From: an uncultured Sphingomonadales bacterium
GTDB lineage: Bacteria > Pseudomonadota > Alphaproteobacteria > Sphingomonadales > Sphingomonadaceae
Assembly: GCA_903848655.1 (NCBI GenBank)
Contig: CAINGT010000050.1
Location: 1-60,343, forward strand
Length of the DNA stretch: 60,343 nt
Direction of reading: 5' to 3'
The notes beneath the pieces are model-generated. The model was not told the origin of the DNA. It made no database searches and was given only the letters and a program-made list of their open reading frames with translations. This document shows, piece after piece, positions 18,086 to 27,656 of this stretch. The first letter of the stretch is position 1, and every line of letters begins with the position of its first letter. The position numbers and the translations under genes were made by a program.

Positions 18086-18279
18086 TCCTTGCATCGGAAG
18101 GCAGACCAGAATGACCGCCACGCGCGGCAGGGCGCAGACCCTGCCGCGCTGAGCCGAAAATCAATCGTCCCGTTGTCGCAGAGTTTGTTGCGAACCAAGC
18201 TCTCGTGCGCACCTTGAATGCACACGGCAAAAAGTCTTATCTGTGCTGAAATCATAATTGTTACAAAATGGAGGCCAAT

Positions 18280-18525
18280 GTGGCAACGGTGCGCAAGACC
18301 ATCACGTTAACCGAACAACAGGATGCCTGGATTGCGACTCAGATCGCTGACGGCCATTACACCAATGATAGCGAAGCAATTCGCGATCTGATCCGTCGCG
18401 AACAACAACGCAGCCTTGAAATTGAGACGATCCGCCAAGCCTTGCTGGAGGGCGAACTTAGCGGAGAGCCGGAAGCATTCGATTTCGCAGCGTTCAAACA
18501 GCACAAAATCGCACAATATGGCTGA
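18280..18525 (+). CDS. ParD-type antitoxin (ribbon-helix-helix)
   Basis: 81 residues. The N-terminal strand VRKTITLTEQQDAWIATQI and the following helices (NDSEAIRDLIRREQQ) match the CopG/ParD ribbon-helix-helix DNA-binding fold; the C-terminus FDFAAFKQHKIAQYG is the toxin-wrapping tail. The start is assigned to GTG at 18280 because GGAGG at 18270-18274 is five bases upstream; an ATG at 18268 would place that SD inside the gene. The end overlaps the toxin gene by eight bases. Such antitoxins usually repress their own operon. Confidence 0.88.
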   Translation: MATVRKTITLTEQQDAWIATQIADGHYTNDSEAIRDLIRREQQRSLEIETIRQALLEGELSGEPEAFDFAAFKQHKIAQYG

Positions 18526-18808
18526 TTTCAGGCTCACCCCGCGAGCTCGACACGATCTTGACAGCCTATTCGATTACACGGCGGCGCAGTGGGGATTAGA
18601 CCAAGCGATTCGTTATTCCGAAACTATCATCGCAACTTGCTCCACTTTGGCGCAAGCTCCGCTGCAATCGCAGAATTGCGACCCCATCAGGCCGGGGTAT
18701 CGGCGGCGGAGGGTCGAACACCACGTGATCTATTTTCGCCAAACGGCAGACGGGATTGATGTCATCCGTATTCTGCATGAGCGCATGGATCCGCCAAGAC
18801 ATCTGTAA
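18518..18808 (+). CDS. ParE/RelE-superfamily toxin
   Basis: 96 residues: DFRLTPRARHDLDSLFDYTAAQWG, then YRRRRVEHHVIYFRQTADGIDVIRILHERMDPPRH. The final block (HVIYF...IxVIRILHxRMD) is the ParE family core; ParE toxins poison DNA gyrase. The ATG at 18518 lies inside the last codons of the antitoxin (8-base overlap), the normal order for a chromosomal parDE pair. The frame is open upstream, but family length supports this start. Confidence 0.88.
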   Translation: MADFRLTPRARHDLDSLFDYTAAQWGLDQAIRYSETIIATCSTLAQAPLQSQNCDPIRPGYRRRRVEHHVIYFRQTADGIDVIRILHERMDPPRHL

Positions 18809-18916
18809 AAATTGGGTCGCGCACCATCGCCTCAGTCATGAATTGCTGCACACCCCTGCCACCACCGCCCCCGCGCAACGGCTTGCAAAAACGCGCTCTT
18901 GCGCTAGGCCACAACG

Positions 18917-21196
18917 ATGGCCCTTCCGACCGCCGCTGCCGCCGCCCGGGCGATCCTGACCTCGCTGCACGAGATTATGGCCGCGCGCACCGGCGCGCAG
19001 GCCAAGCTGAACCAGGTCGTCGATGTCATCGGCGATAAGCTCGATAGCGAAGTCTGTTCGATCTATCTGTTGCGCGAAGGGATGCTGGAACTGTTCGCCA
19101 CGCGCGGGTTGAACCAGCAGGCGGTGCACGTGACCCGGCTCGATGTCGGCGAAGGGCTGGTCGGCACGATTGCTGCCAATATCGAAACGCTCAATCTGGC
19201 CGAAGCCGCCGCGCACCCCGATTTCGCGTTTCGTGCCGAAACCGGCGAAGAACGCTTTCATTCGTTTGCCGGGGTGCCGATTGTGCGGCGGCAGCGTGCG
19301 GTTGGCGTGGTCGCGGTGCAGCATGTCGAACCGCGCCGCTACGAAGAAGTCGAAATCGAAGCGTTGCAGACCGTGGCGATGGTGCTGTCGGAACTGATCG
19401 CCAATGCCGGGCTGATCGACGAAGACGACTTTCTCGGCTCCGGCGCGTTTCAGACCGGGCCGGAACGGTTGCAGGGCATGGCGCTGGTCAAAGGCATCGC
19501 TTCGGGCACGGCAGTTTTCCATCAACCGCGCGTGACCATCGAACAGATCGTCGCCGACGATACCGAGGCCGAACGCCAGCGCGTTTACCTCGCGTTCGAC
19601 AAAATGCGCGAACAGATCGACCGCATGGCCAGCCAGGCCGAATTCGGCGCAGGCGGAGAGCACGAAGAAGTGCTCGAAACCTACCGGATGTTTGCCTACG
19701 ATGAAGGCTGGGGCCGCCGCATCAACGAAGCCATCGATGCGGGCCTGACTGCCGAAGCGGCGATAGAGCGGGTGCAGCAGCGCACCCGGATGCGGATGCG
19801 CCAGATCGATGATCCGCTGCTGGCAGACCGGATGCACGATCTGGAAGATCTGTCGAACCGCCTGCTGCGGATCGTGTCGGGACAATTGGGCACGGCTGCC
19901 ACATCGGGGCTGAAGGGCGATACGATTCTGGTCGCGCGCAATCTTGGCCCGGCGGAATTGCTCGAATATGATCGCCGCCGGTTGAAAGGCGTGATCCTCG
20001 AAGAAGGATCGCTGACCGCGCACGTGGTAATCGTGGCGCGTGCGATGGGCATTCCGGTGATCGGGCGGCTGCGCGGGTTGCGCGGCAAATTGCGCGATGG
20101 CGATCCGCTGCTGGTCGATGGCGATCTGGGAGTGGTCGATCTGCGCCCGCTGCCATCGATGATCACCGCGTTCGAGGCGCGCTTTGCCAAAAGCCGCGAA
20201 CGCCAGGCGCATTATGCCGCGATGCGCGATGTCGAGCCGGTGTCGCGCGATGGCCGCAGGGTCACGGTGATGATCAATGCCGGGCTGCGCGATGACATGC
20301 CTTTGCTCAATCTGACCGGGGCCGACGGGATCGGGCTGTTCCGCACCGAATTCCAGTTTCTGGTTTCGGCCACGTTGCCCGCGCGCGAACGCCAGACGCG
20401 GCTCTATCGCGATGTGCTCGACAGCGCCGGAGATCGCCCGGTGGTGTTCCGCACGGTCGATATCGGCGGTGACAAAGTGCTGCCTTATCTGCGTCATGAC
20501 AGCGCGACGACTGAAGAAAACCCGGCAATGGGCTGGCGCGCACTGCGCGTGGCGCTCGAACGCGACGGGCTGCTGAAAGTGCAGGCGCGCGCCTTGATCG
20601 AGGCGGCTGGCGGACGCACGCTCAACGTCATGTTCCCGATGGTGACCGAGCCATGGGAATTCGATGCCGCCAAAGCCGTGTTCGAAAGCCAGGTGGCGTT
20701 TTTGAAACGGCGCAAGAAAATCCTGCCCGAATTGATCCGCTATGGCGCGATGGTCGAAGTGCCGGCGATTGCCGAATGGCTCGATGTGCTGGCTCCGCGT
20801 CTGTCGTTCCTGTCAATCGGCACCAACGATCTGACGCAGTTCCTGTTTGCGGCGGATCGCGGCCATCCCAAGCTGGCCGAACGCTATGACTGGGTATCGC
20901 CCGCGATCTTGCGGTTTTTGCATCGCGTTGTGCAAACGGTCGCGCCCTATGGCACCGATATTACCGTGTGCGGCGAAATGGGCGGGCGGCGGTTGGAGGC
21001 GCTGGCGCTGCTCGGGCTGGGAATTACCCGGCTATCGATCACCCCGGCGGCGGTCGGGCCGATCAAAGAGCTGATAAGCACGGTCGATCTGGGCGAAATC
21101 CGCGCTGCGATGGCGGGCTGGCTGATTGATCCCCCCGCCAATATGCGCGCGACATTGCTCGCATGGGCAGAGCACCGGGGCATCGACTGCGACTGA
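18917..21196 (+). CDS. ptsP: Phosphoenolpyruvate-protein phosphotransferase PtsP (EI-Ntr)
   Basis: First kinase of the nitrogen-related PTS, passing phosphate from PEP to NPr and then to EIIA-Ntr. 759 residues: an N-terminal GAF domain (about 1-165), the EI N-terminal domain, the phosphohistidine domain with LTAHVVIVARAMGIPVIG (active His), and the C-terminal PEP-binding barrel with GIGLFRTEFQFL, TVDIGGDKVLPYL and SIGTNDLTQFLFAADR. Its likely terminal acceptor, PtsN, is encoded at 54051 in this window. No sugar-PTS genes are seen, so a regulatory role is likely. Confidence 0.96.
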   Translation: MALPTAAAAARAILTSLHEIMAARTGAQAKLNQVVDVIGDKLDSEVCSIYLLREGMLELFATRGLNQQAVHVTRLDVGEGLVGTIAANIETLNLAEAAAHPDFAFRAETGEERFHSFAGVPIVRRQRAVGVVAVQHVEPRRYEEVEIEALQTVAMVLSELIANAGLIDEDDFLGSGAFQTGPERLQGMALVKGIASGTAVFHQPRVTIEQIVADDTEAERQRVYLAFDKMREQIDRMASQAEFGAGGEHEEVLETYRMFAYDEGWGRRINEAIDAGLTAEAAIERVQQRTRMRMRQIDDPLLADRMHDLEDLSNRLLRIVSGQLGTAATSGLKGDTILVARNLGPAELLEYDRRRLKGVILEEGSLTAHVVIVARAMGIPVIGRLRGLRGKLRDGDPLLVDGDLGVVDLRPLPSMITAFEARFAKSRERQAHYAAMRDVEPVSRDGRRVTVMINAGLRDDMPLLNLTGADGIGLFRTEFQFLVSATLPARERQTRLYRDVLDSAGDRPVVFRTVDIGGDKVLPYLRHDSATTEENPAMGWRALRVALERDGLLKVQARALIEAAGGRTLNVMFPMVTEPWEFDAAKAVFESQVAFLKRRKKILPELIRYGAMVEVPAIAEWLDVLAPRLSFLSIGTNDLTQFLFAADRGHPKLAERYDWVSPAILRFLHRVVQTVAPYGTDITVCGEMGGRRLEALALLGLGITRLSITPAAVGPIKELISTVDLGEIRAAMAGWLIDPPANMRATLLAWAEHRGIDCD

Positions 21197-21307
21197 TGCA
21201 ACGCAGTGCTCAGGCGCAATATTCTCGCAATTCCCGTTGACTTTCTCGCAATTGCAACCAAGCCTAGGCAAAGAAATTTCCCAGCACCGCAGGGATGGTC
21301 AAGCTCC

Positions 21308-22294
21308 ATGGATTCAGCGCGCGACGCCGCGCCCCACAACGGCGAACACGATGATGGCGGCGATTCGGCCGCTCTGGCGGCCCCCGCGCTGACCGGTGCT
21401 CGGCTGCGCGCCGCGCGCGAGGCGCTGGGTTTGACCACCAAAGACATTGCCGCACGCACGCGCATTACCTTGCGCCATGTCGAAGCGATTGATCGCGGCG
21501 ATCTGGGCGCTTTGCCGGGCCGGACATATGTCATGGGGTTCGTGCGCAGTTATGCGCGCGCGGTCGGTCTGCCCGAGGCCGAACTGGCAGCATTGGCGCG
21601 CGGTGAAATCGATGCCGTCGCCCCCAGAGCCGCGTCGCGCATGGTCCACCAGTACGATGTCGATGATCCGGCCAAAACCCCGTCGCAAGCGGTCACTTGG
21701 CTGGCGCTGGCGCTGGTGGTTTTGGCGCTGGTGGCGGGCGGGCTGTTGTGGCGCAATTATTATGCGCCCGGTGCAGACTTGCCCGCGCTGGCACTGCCAG
21801 AACCAGCGCCAGCGCCTTTGCCAACCGCGCAAGCACCGCCCGCGCCTGCCGCCACCCCCGCCGGTGCGGTGGTATTTACCGCGCAAGCCGACAGAATCTG
21901 GGTCAAATTCACCGATGGTCGCGGCCAGCAATTGCTGCAAAAAGAATTGACCTTGGGTGAAAGCTATACCGTGCCGGCCGACGCGGTCGAACCCCGGCTG
22001 TGGACCGGGCGGCCCGAAGCGCTGACGATCACCATTGGTGGCCAGGCCGTGCCGCCGCTGTCGAACCATCGCGGGACTGTGCGCGATGTGCCCGTGTCAG
22101 CGCCGGCGCTGCTGGCGCGTGCCGTGCCGGAGGTTGCCCCCGCCGCACCGGCAAGCGTGGCAAGCGAGCCTGCGCCTGCGCCGCGCCCGCTGAAAAGCCG
22201 CCCACACCAAACCAAAGCCGCCGACCCGACCGTGGCACCCACCGAATCGGCAACACCCGCGCCAGCGGCAACCGCTCCCGCAGCCTTGCGCTGA
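21308..22294 (+). CDS. RodZ-like helix-turn-helix / DUF4115 membrane protein
   Basis: 328 residues. N-terminal helix-turn-helix at about 27-95 (LRAAREALGLTTKDIAARTR...HVEAIDRGDLGALPGRTYVMGFVRSYAR), one transmembrane segment at about 129-148, a Pro/Ala-rich periplasmic linker, then a DUF4115 beta domain (WVKFTDGRGQQLLQKELTLGE). This is the layout of RodZ, which links MreB to the cell wall. The long Ala/Pro tail after the DUF4115 domain is low-complexity. Followed by a periplasmic TPR gene, so an envelope operon is plausible. Confidence 0.87.
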   Translation: MDSARDAAPHNGEHDDGGDSAALAAPALTGARLRAAREALGLTTKDIAARTRITLRHVEAIDRGDLGALPGRTYVMGFVRSYARAVGLPEAELAALARGEIDAVAPRAASRMVHQYDVDDPAKTPSQAVTWLALALVVLALVAGGLLWRNYYAPGADLPALALPEPAPAPLPTAQAPPAPAATPAGAVVFTAQADRIWVKFTDGRGQQLLQKELTLGESYTVPADAVEPRLWTGRPEALTITIGGQAVPPLSNHRGTVRDVPVSAPALLARAVPEVAPAAPASVASEPAPAPRPLKSRPHQTKAADPTVAPTESATPAPAATAPAALR

Positions 22295-22353
22295 AGGCTT
22301 GCGCGCAACATATGGGCGGGCAACGGTTTGATTCTGATGACGCAGGAGAACGC

Positions 22354-23274
22354 ATGACCACGATCCTGGCGAAGCGCTGGCACCATCGGACCGCCCTTTG
22401 CCTGCTGGCGTTGCTGATCGCCACAGTGGCAACCCCGCCGCGCGCCCATGCCGAAGCCGCTCCGCCGGAAACGACTGAAGCACGGCTGCGCCGGATCGAA
22501 GGCCAGTTGCGCGCCTTGCAACGCAAAGTCTTTCCCGAGGGTGCGGGCAAGATATTTGCGCCAGAAATCACGCCCGACGCAGCGCTCGGCGATGGTGCGG
22601 CCCCGCCGCCTGCGCCGTCAGGCAATGCCGCCGCGTTCGGCGATGTGCTGATTCGGATCGATGCGATAGAGGCGCAAATGCGCGCGCTGACCGCCAACAG
22701 TGAAGACAGCCAACACCGGTTTGGCACGATGGAAACCCGCATCGCTGCGGTCGAAGCGGCGCAAGCCCACGCCGCCGCCGAAGCAGCCGCCGCTGCCGAA
22801 CACGACGCAGGCGCGCAAGCCGCAGCCAAAGCCGCCGCAGATCGTGCGGCGGCACTCGCCGCCATCGAACGCCCGGTCACTGCCGACAAAGGCGATGATG
22901 CCTATACATACGGCTTTCGCCTGCGCGAGGCTGGGCTGCTGCCCGAAGCGCAAGCGGTGCTGACCGATTTCGTGAAGCAATATCCCCGCCACCGCCGCAT
23001 TAGCTATGCGCGCAATCTGTTGGGCCGGGCCTTGCTCGATGACCACCAGCCCGGCCCGGCGGCGCAATGGTTCGTGCAGAACTACCAGGCGGATAAAACC
23101 GGCGAACGCGCCGCCGACAGCTTGCTGTACCTCGCATCGGCGATGACTCAGCTCAAACAAGTCAAACGCGCCTGCGCGGCGCTCGAAGAATTCCGCCAAG
23201 TCTATGCCAGCGAGGGCGCGGGCCGACTGAAAGCGCAATACGACACCATCGCGGGGGCCGTAACCTGCCATTGA
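22354..23274 (+). CDS. Periplasmic TPR protein, CpoB/YbgF-like
   Basis: 306 residues. Signal peptide ending near PPRAHA-EA (about residue 33), an N-terminal coiled-coil (TEARLRRIEGQLRALQRKVF and a later Ala/Glu-rich heptad region), and a C-terminal TPR block (YTYGFRLREAGLLPEAQAVL...YPRHRRISYARNLLGRALLDD). This is the CpoB/YbgF arrangement, which works with the Tol-Pal system during division; tol-pal itself is not here. GGAGA lies four to six bases before the ATG at 22354. The stop overlaps the tilS TTG by four bases. Confidence 0.85.
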   Translation: MTTILAKRWHHRTALCLLALLIATVATPPRAHAEAAPPETTEARLRRIEGQLRALQRKVFPEGAGKIFAPEITPDAALGDGAAPPPAPSGNAAAFGDVLIRIDAIEAQMRALTANSEDSQHRFGTMETRIAAVEAAQAHAAAEAAAAAEHDAGAQAAAKAAADRAAALAAIERPVTADKGDDAYTYGFRLREAGLLPEAQAVLTDFVKQYPRHRRISYARNLLGRALLDDHQPGPAAQWFVQNYQADKTGERAADSLLYLASAMTQLKQVKRACAALEEFRQVYASEGAGRLKAQYDTIAGAVTCH

Positions 23275-24266
23275 CGGCCACCGATGGCGCAACCGAAACC
23301 GACTGGGCAGTGGCTTGCGCGCAATTTGCCGCAGATTGGCAGCGAGTTTGGCCGAGGGGTGATCGCGTCGGGCTGGCAGTATCGGGCGGGCCTGATAGCT
23401 TGGCGCTGCTGCTGCTCGCCCATGCCGTATTGGGGGCGGATCGCATCGCCGTTGCCAGTGTCGATCATGGCTTGCGGGCTGACAATGCGCGCGAGGCGGC
23501 GCTGGTGGCGCAGCTTTGCGCCGCGCGCGCCATCGACCATACCACGCTGACCATCGCGCTGGCCCCCGGCAGCGGTGTGCAGCAACGCGCGCGCGCCGCG
23601 CGCTATGCCGCGCTCGGCCAATGGTGCGCCGACTCCGCGCTTGCCGCGCTGGTGACCGCGCACCACGCCGACGATCAGGCGGAAACGATGGTGATGCGGC
23701 TGAACCGGGGCGCGGGGTTGCGCGGGCTGGCGGCGATCCATGCGCGCGCGCGGGTGCCGGGCAACGCAGTACCGCTGTTGCGGCCTTTGCTCGGCTGGCG
23801 ACACGCCACGCTCGCGCGGCTGGTGGCCAACGCCGGCGTGGTGGCCGCCGATGACCCATCCAACCGCGATCCGCGCTTTGAACGCGCACGGGTGCGCGCC
23901 GGTCTGGCCGCTGCGCCGTGGCTCGATCCCGCTGGACTGGCGGTGAGCGCGGCGCACTTGGCCGAAGCCGATGCCGCGCTCGACTGGGCGGTGGATCGGC
24001 TTGGCTTCGCCGATGACGCAGCGGGTCTGACGATCCACCCCGGCCTGCCGCGTGCGCTCGCGCTGCGAATGCTCGAACGCGTGATTGCCGCGCTCGGCAG
24101 CAGCGCGGCGCGCGGGGGCGATGTGGCGCGCTGGCACGACCGGTTGGCGGCGGGCAAAGTGGCCACGCTCGCCGGAGTGCGCGGCGATGGACGCGGGGCG
24201 GTGTGGCGCTTTGCCAAAGCCCCGCCGCACCGGCAACGGCCCGACATCCCGCGCGATCCGGCGTAA
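23271..24266 (+). CDS. tilS: tRNA(Ile)-lysidine synthase
   Basis: Converts C34 of the CAU-anticodon tRNA-Ile to lysidine so that it reads AUA. The PP-loop ATP site SGGPDS is at residues 38-43, followed by VASVDHGLR, VTAHHADDQAETMVMRLNRGAGLRGL and DPSNRDPRFERARVR, all family blocks. 331 residues is short compared with the E. coli enzyme: the C-terminal tRNA-binding domains are reduced, as in many alphaproteobacteria. The start is a TTG in a TTGA overlap with the upstream gene. Confidence 0.94.
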   Translation: MTATDGATETDWAVACAQFAADWQRVWPRGDRVGLAVSGGPDSLALLLLAHAVLGADRIAVASVDHGLRADNAREAALVAQLCAARAIDHTTLTIALAPGSGVQQRARAARYAALGQWCADSALAALVTAHHADDQAETMVMRLNRGAGLRGLAAIHARARVPGNAVPLLRPLLGWRHATLARLVANAGVVAADDPSNRDPRFERARVRAGLAAAPWLDPAGLAVSAAHLAEADAALDWAVDRLGFADDAAGLTIHPGLPRALALRMLERVIAALGSSAARGGDVARWHDRLAAGKVATLAGVRGDGRGAVWRFAKAPPHRQRPDIPRDPA

Positions 24267-24342
24267 ACCTTGACTCTGTGATGGCATCGGCTTAACCGCC
24301 AGCGCTTGCCCTTCCCCCCGGTTTTATTTGCGGAGTGCCCCG

Positions 24343-24687
24343 ATGGCGCGCGTTACCGTTGAAGATTGCGTCGATAAAGTGTCCAACCGGTTCGATCTCG
24401 TGCTGCTGGCAGCCGAACGCGCGCGCGCGATTTCGGGCGGGGCGGAACTGACGATTGATCGGGATCGGGACAAGAATCCGGTGGTCGCTTTGCGCGAAAT
24501 CGCCGAAGAAACCGTGATTCCGGCGGTGCTGAAGGAAAATGTCATCCAGTCGTTGCAGCGCGTGCTGCCCGATGATGACGATCAGGTCGATGATATCGGT
24601 TCGCTGTCGCAATCCGCCGAAGCGCTGCGGATTACCGCCGCCGCACCGGTGCGCAACACCTCGCTCGGGGCCGATTACGACGGGTAA
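24343..24687 (+). CDS. rpoZ: RNA polymerase omega subunit
   Basis: 114 residues: [31 protein letters not shown] and [14 protein letters not shown] are the conserved omega core; the rest is an acidic alphaproteobacterial tail. It assists RNA polymerase assembly and forms part of the ppGpp site. GGAG eight bases before ATG 24343. A TTGACT at 24270-24275 with weak -10-like sequence (TTAAC) downstream could be its own promoter, but the match is poor. No spoT or relA gene follows; a helicase does. Confidence 0.95.
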   Translation: MARVTVEDCVDKVSNRFDLVLLAAERARAISGGAELTIDRDRDKNPVVALREIAEETVIPAVLKENVIQSLQRVLPDDDDQVDDIGSLSQSAEALRITAAAPVRNTSLGADYDG

Positions 24688-24757
24688 TCTCCCCGCTTGG
24701 GGATAAGGCCGTTCGTCCGGCTTGCGCCGCGTCGGGCGTCGCGCCACAACGCCAGCC

Positions 24758-27289
24758 ATGGCCAGCCACCGGTCTTTCCCGGGTGACCGATCCGCCGATG
24801 GGCGGGGGGTCGTGCGCGCCGTGCTCGGGCCGACCAATACTGGCAAGACCCATCTCGCCATCGAACGGCTCTGCGCCCATGCTTCGGGTGCCATCGGCTT
24901 TCCGCTGCGGCTGCTGGCGCGAGAGGTCTATGACCGCGTGGTGGCAATCAAAGGTGCTGACCGGGTCGCGCTGATTACCGGCGAAGAACGGATCGAACCG
25001 AAGCACGCGCGCTGGCTGCTGTGCACTGCCGAAGCGATGCCGCAACGCCCCGATCTGGCGTTTGTCGCGCTCGATGAAGCGCAACTCGCGGCTGATCCCG
25101 AACGCGGGCACGTGTTCACCGACCGGTTGCTGCACACACGCGGGCGCGAAGAAACCATGATCCTGGGTTCGGCCACGCTCGAACCGCTGATCCGGCGGCT
25201 GGTGCCCGAGGCGGAAATCATCAACCGCCCGCGCTTTTCCACGCTGACGCATGTTTCCGCGCAAAAGCTGTCGCGCATCCCGCCGCGCAGCGCCATCGTC
25301 GCGTTCAGCGCCGAACAAGTCTATGCCACGGCAGAAATGCTGCGGCGGTTTCGCGGCGGGGCGGCGGTGGTGATGGGGGCGCTGTCGCCGCGCACGCGCA
25401 ACGCCCAAGTGGCGATGTTTCAGGCGGGCGAAGTCGATTATCTGGTCGCCACCGATGCCATCGGCATGGGGCTCAATCTCGATGTCCACCATGTCGCCTT
25501 TGCCGGGCTGGGCAAATATGACGGCCACCGCCAGCGGCGGCTGACCCCGGCGGAAATGGCGCAGATCGCGGGCCGCGCGGGGCGGCACCAGCGCGATGGC
25601 ACATTCGGCACGCTGGCCGGGCTGGGCGCGCAGACCGCAACATTTGCCGATGACGAAATCGCTGCCATCGAACAGCACCGCTTTGCCCCGCTGACCCGGC
25701 TGTTCTGGCGCGAAAGCGATGTGCGGTTCGACTCGCTCGACACGTTGATCGACGATCTGACCTGCCCGCCGCCATTGCCGATGCTGCAAACCCCGCCCGA
25801 AGCGGTCGATCTGGCGGTGCTGCGGCTGCTCGCGGCAGACCCGGCGATTGCCGCCACGGTGCGCGGCGAAGCGGCGGTGCGGCGGTTCTGGCACGTGTGC
25901 AGCTTGCCCGATTTTCGCCAGCAAGGGGCAGAAACCCATGCGCGGTTTGTCGCGCGGCTGTGGGCAGAACTGGCGCAGGGCAGTCTTGGCGCAGATTTTG
26001 TCGCGCCCGCGATTGCCCAGCTTGATAACCCCGCAGGCGATATCCACGCCTTGCAAGGCCGCATCGCCGCGATCCGCAGTTGGGCCTATATCGCACAGCG
26101 CCCCGACTGGGTGATCGCGCGCGAAGAAATGGCAGCGCGCGCGCGCGCGGTAGAGGCGCGGCTGTCCGATGCGCTGCACGCCAGGCTGACCGAACGGTTT
26201 GTCAACCGCCGCACCACCGTGCTGTTGCGCAAAGCCGGGCACGATCCGGCACTGTTGCCGGTGCGCTTGTCCGACGCAGGCGCGGTGATCGTCGATGATG
26301 AACCGATTGGCTTTTTATCGGGGTTTCGCTTTGTCGTCGATCCGCTGGCACGCGCGGGTGACCGCAAATTGCTGCTCGCGGCGGCTGAGCGCCATGTTCC
26401 GGGCTTGCTGGCGCAACGCGCGGGTGCGCTGATCGCGGCGCTCCCCAGTGGTGTCGCGCTAACCGAGGCCGGGCTAATGTGGGGTGACACGGTGGTGGCG
26501 CAGCTCGACCCGGGGCGGAGCGTGATCGAACCGCGCCTGCGGCTTGATCCCGCGCTCGACAGCCTGCCCCCGGCATGGCGTGACCGGGTGCGCGATGCGC
26601 TCGATGGCTGGTTGCGAGCACAAATCGCGCACGATCTGGCACCCTTGGTCCGGATCGCCAAAGTCGCCGCAGCACCCGCCGCCGGTCCCGACTTGCGCGC
26701 GCTGCTGATCCGGCTGAGCGATGGCGGCGGAATGCTCACGCGCGCGGGATCCGGGCTGGACCGGCTCGATCAGCGCCAGTGCGATGATGTGCGGCACTTG
26801 GGCGTGCGGATCGGCGCGCTCGATCTCTTTTTGCCCGCGATGATCCGTCCGCGCGCGCTGCGGCTGTGGCTGGTGCTGGCGGCGGTGCGCGGGATCACCC
26901 CGCCTGCCCCGCCCGAAGCTTTGCCGCCCGCGCTGCCCGGACGTGTGGCCCCGCTCGGCTATCGCCGGGTCGGCAATGAAGCGCTGCGGATCGATCTGGC
27001 CGACCGGCTGCTGGCCGAGGCCTATCGGCGGCGACAGGCGCGCGGCGGCGCGCGTTTGTTTCTTGATCCGGCGCGGGCCAGGTCGATGGGGCTGTCGAGT
27101 AAGGGCTATGCCGCCTTGTTGCGCGCCGGGGGGTTTCGCGTGGTGATGCCGCGCGCCCTGCCCGATGGGGCAAGCGGCCCGCCCGCTCCGCCGTTATGGG
27201 ATTGGCGCGCCTTGCGCCCGCCCCCCGCGCCGCAAACCGGCGTGGCACCTGCTGGGGCTTTTGCCGTGTTGGCGGGCTTGCTGGGATAA
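24758..27289 (+). CDS. SUV3-like DExH RNA/DNA helicase
   Basis: 843 residues. ATP-binding motifs: Walker A GPTNTGKT at residues 24-31, DEAQ box in VALDEAQLAADPERGHVF, motif III GSATLEP, and motif VI AQIAGRAGRHQRDG. This is the bacterial homologue of mitochondrial SUV3, common in alphaproteobacteria; the SUV3 partner is an RNA-degrading complex, but the bacterial role is unclear. The C-terminal half is family-specific with no recognised domain. ATG at 24758 chosen over an upstream TTG at 24722. Closely followed by an S4-domain RNA-binding protein gene. Confidence 0.9.
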   Translation: MASHRSFPGDRSADGRGVVRAVLGPTNTGKTHLAIERLCAHASGAIGFPLRLLAREVYDRVVAIKGADRVALITGEERIEPKHARWLLCTAEAMPQRPDLAFVALDEAQLAADPERGHVFTDRLLHTRGREETMILGSATLEPLIRRLVPEAEIINRPRFSTLTHVSAQKLSRIPPRSAIVAFSAEQVYATAEMLRRFRGGAAVVMGALSPRTRNAQVAMFQAGEVDYLVATDAIGMGLNLDVHHVAFAGLGKYDGHRQRRLTPAEMAQIAGRAGRHQRDGTFGTLAGLGAQTATFADDEIAAIEQHRFAPLTRLFWRESDVRFDSLDTLIDDLTCPPPLPMLQTPPEAVDLAVLRLLAADPAIAATVRGEAAVRRFWHVCSLPDFRQQGAETHARFVARLWAELAQGSLGADFVAPAIAQLDNPAGDIHALQGRIAAIRSWAYIAQRPDWVIAREEMAARARAVEARLSDALHARLTERFVNRRTTVLLRKAGHDPALLPVRLSDAGAVIVDDEPIGFLSGFRFVVDPLARAGDRKLLLAAAERHVPGLLAQRAGALIAALPSGVALTEAGLMWGDTVVAQLDPGRSVIEPRLRLDPALDSLPPAWRDRVRDALDGWLRAQIAHDLAPLVRIAKVAAAPAAGPDLRALLIRLSDGGGMLTRAGSGLDRLDQRQCDDVRHLGVRIGALDLFLPAMIRPRALRLWLVLAAVRGITPPAPPEALPPALPGRVAPLGYRRVGNEALRIDLADRLLAEAYRRRQARGGARLFLDPARARSMGLSSKGYAALLRAGGFRVVMPRALPDGASGPPAPPLWDWRALRPPPAPQTGVAPAGAFAVLAGLLG

Positions 27290-27294
27290 CCGCG

Positions 27295-27591
27295 ATGACG
27301 GCTGACTTATCCGCGATCCGCATCGACAAACTGCTGTGGTTCTTGCGGCTTGCCCCCAGCCGGGGCGATGCGCGCGATGCTGCCGAAGCCGGGCATGTCC
27401 GCATCAACGGTCGGCGCATCGAACGCGCCAGCGCGGCGGTGCACGTGGGCGATGTGCTGGTGCTGCCGTTGCGCGGGGCAGTGCGGGTGATCGCGATCAC
27501 CGCCATCCCGTTGCGGCGAGGCCCGGCCAGCGAAGCGCAAAGCTGCTATCGCGTTGTCGATCACACCGACAGCGAACCCGGTCAGGCTTGA
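27295..27591 (+). CDS. S4-domain RNA-binding protein, HslR-like
   Basis: 98 residues: RIDKLLWFLRLAPSRGDARDAAEAGHVRINGRR is a canonical S4 RNA-binding fold, followed by VGDVLVLPLRGAVRVI. Resembles the heat-shock protein Hsp15/HslR, which recycles 50S subunits carrying nascent chains. ATG at 27295 lies six bases after the helicase stop, so the two are almost certainly co-transcribed; a joint role in RNA handling is inference. Confidence 0.88.
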   Translation: MTADLSAIRIDKLLWFLRLAPSRGDARDAAEAGHVRINGRRIERASAAVHVGDVLVLPLRGAVRVIAITAIPLRRGPASEAQSCYRVVDHTDSEPGQA

Positions 27592-27656
27592 CGCGCCCCC
27601 CCCGACCCCTTTAGCAGAACGCGCGCAAACTGCTTACACGAGGGATCAACGCCGCC

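Noticed and set aside
18836..20497. Long minus-strand frame opposite ptsP
   Set aside because: Antisense shadow of ptsP; composition is His/Arg/Gln-rich and lacks a family signature.
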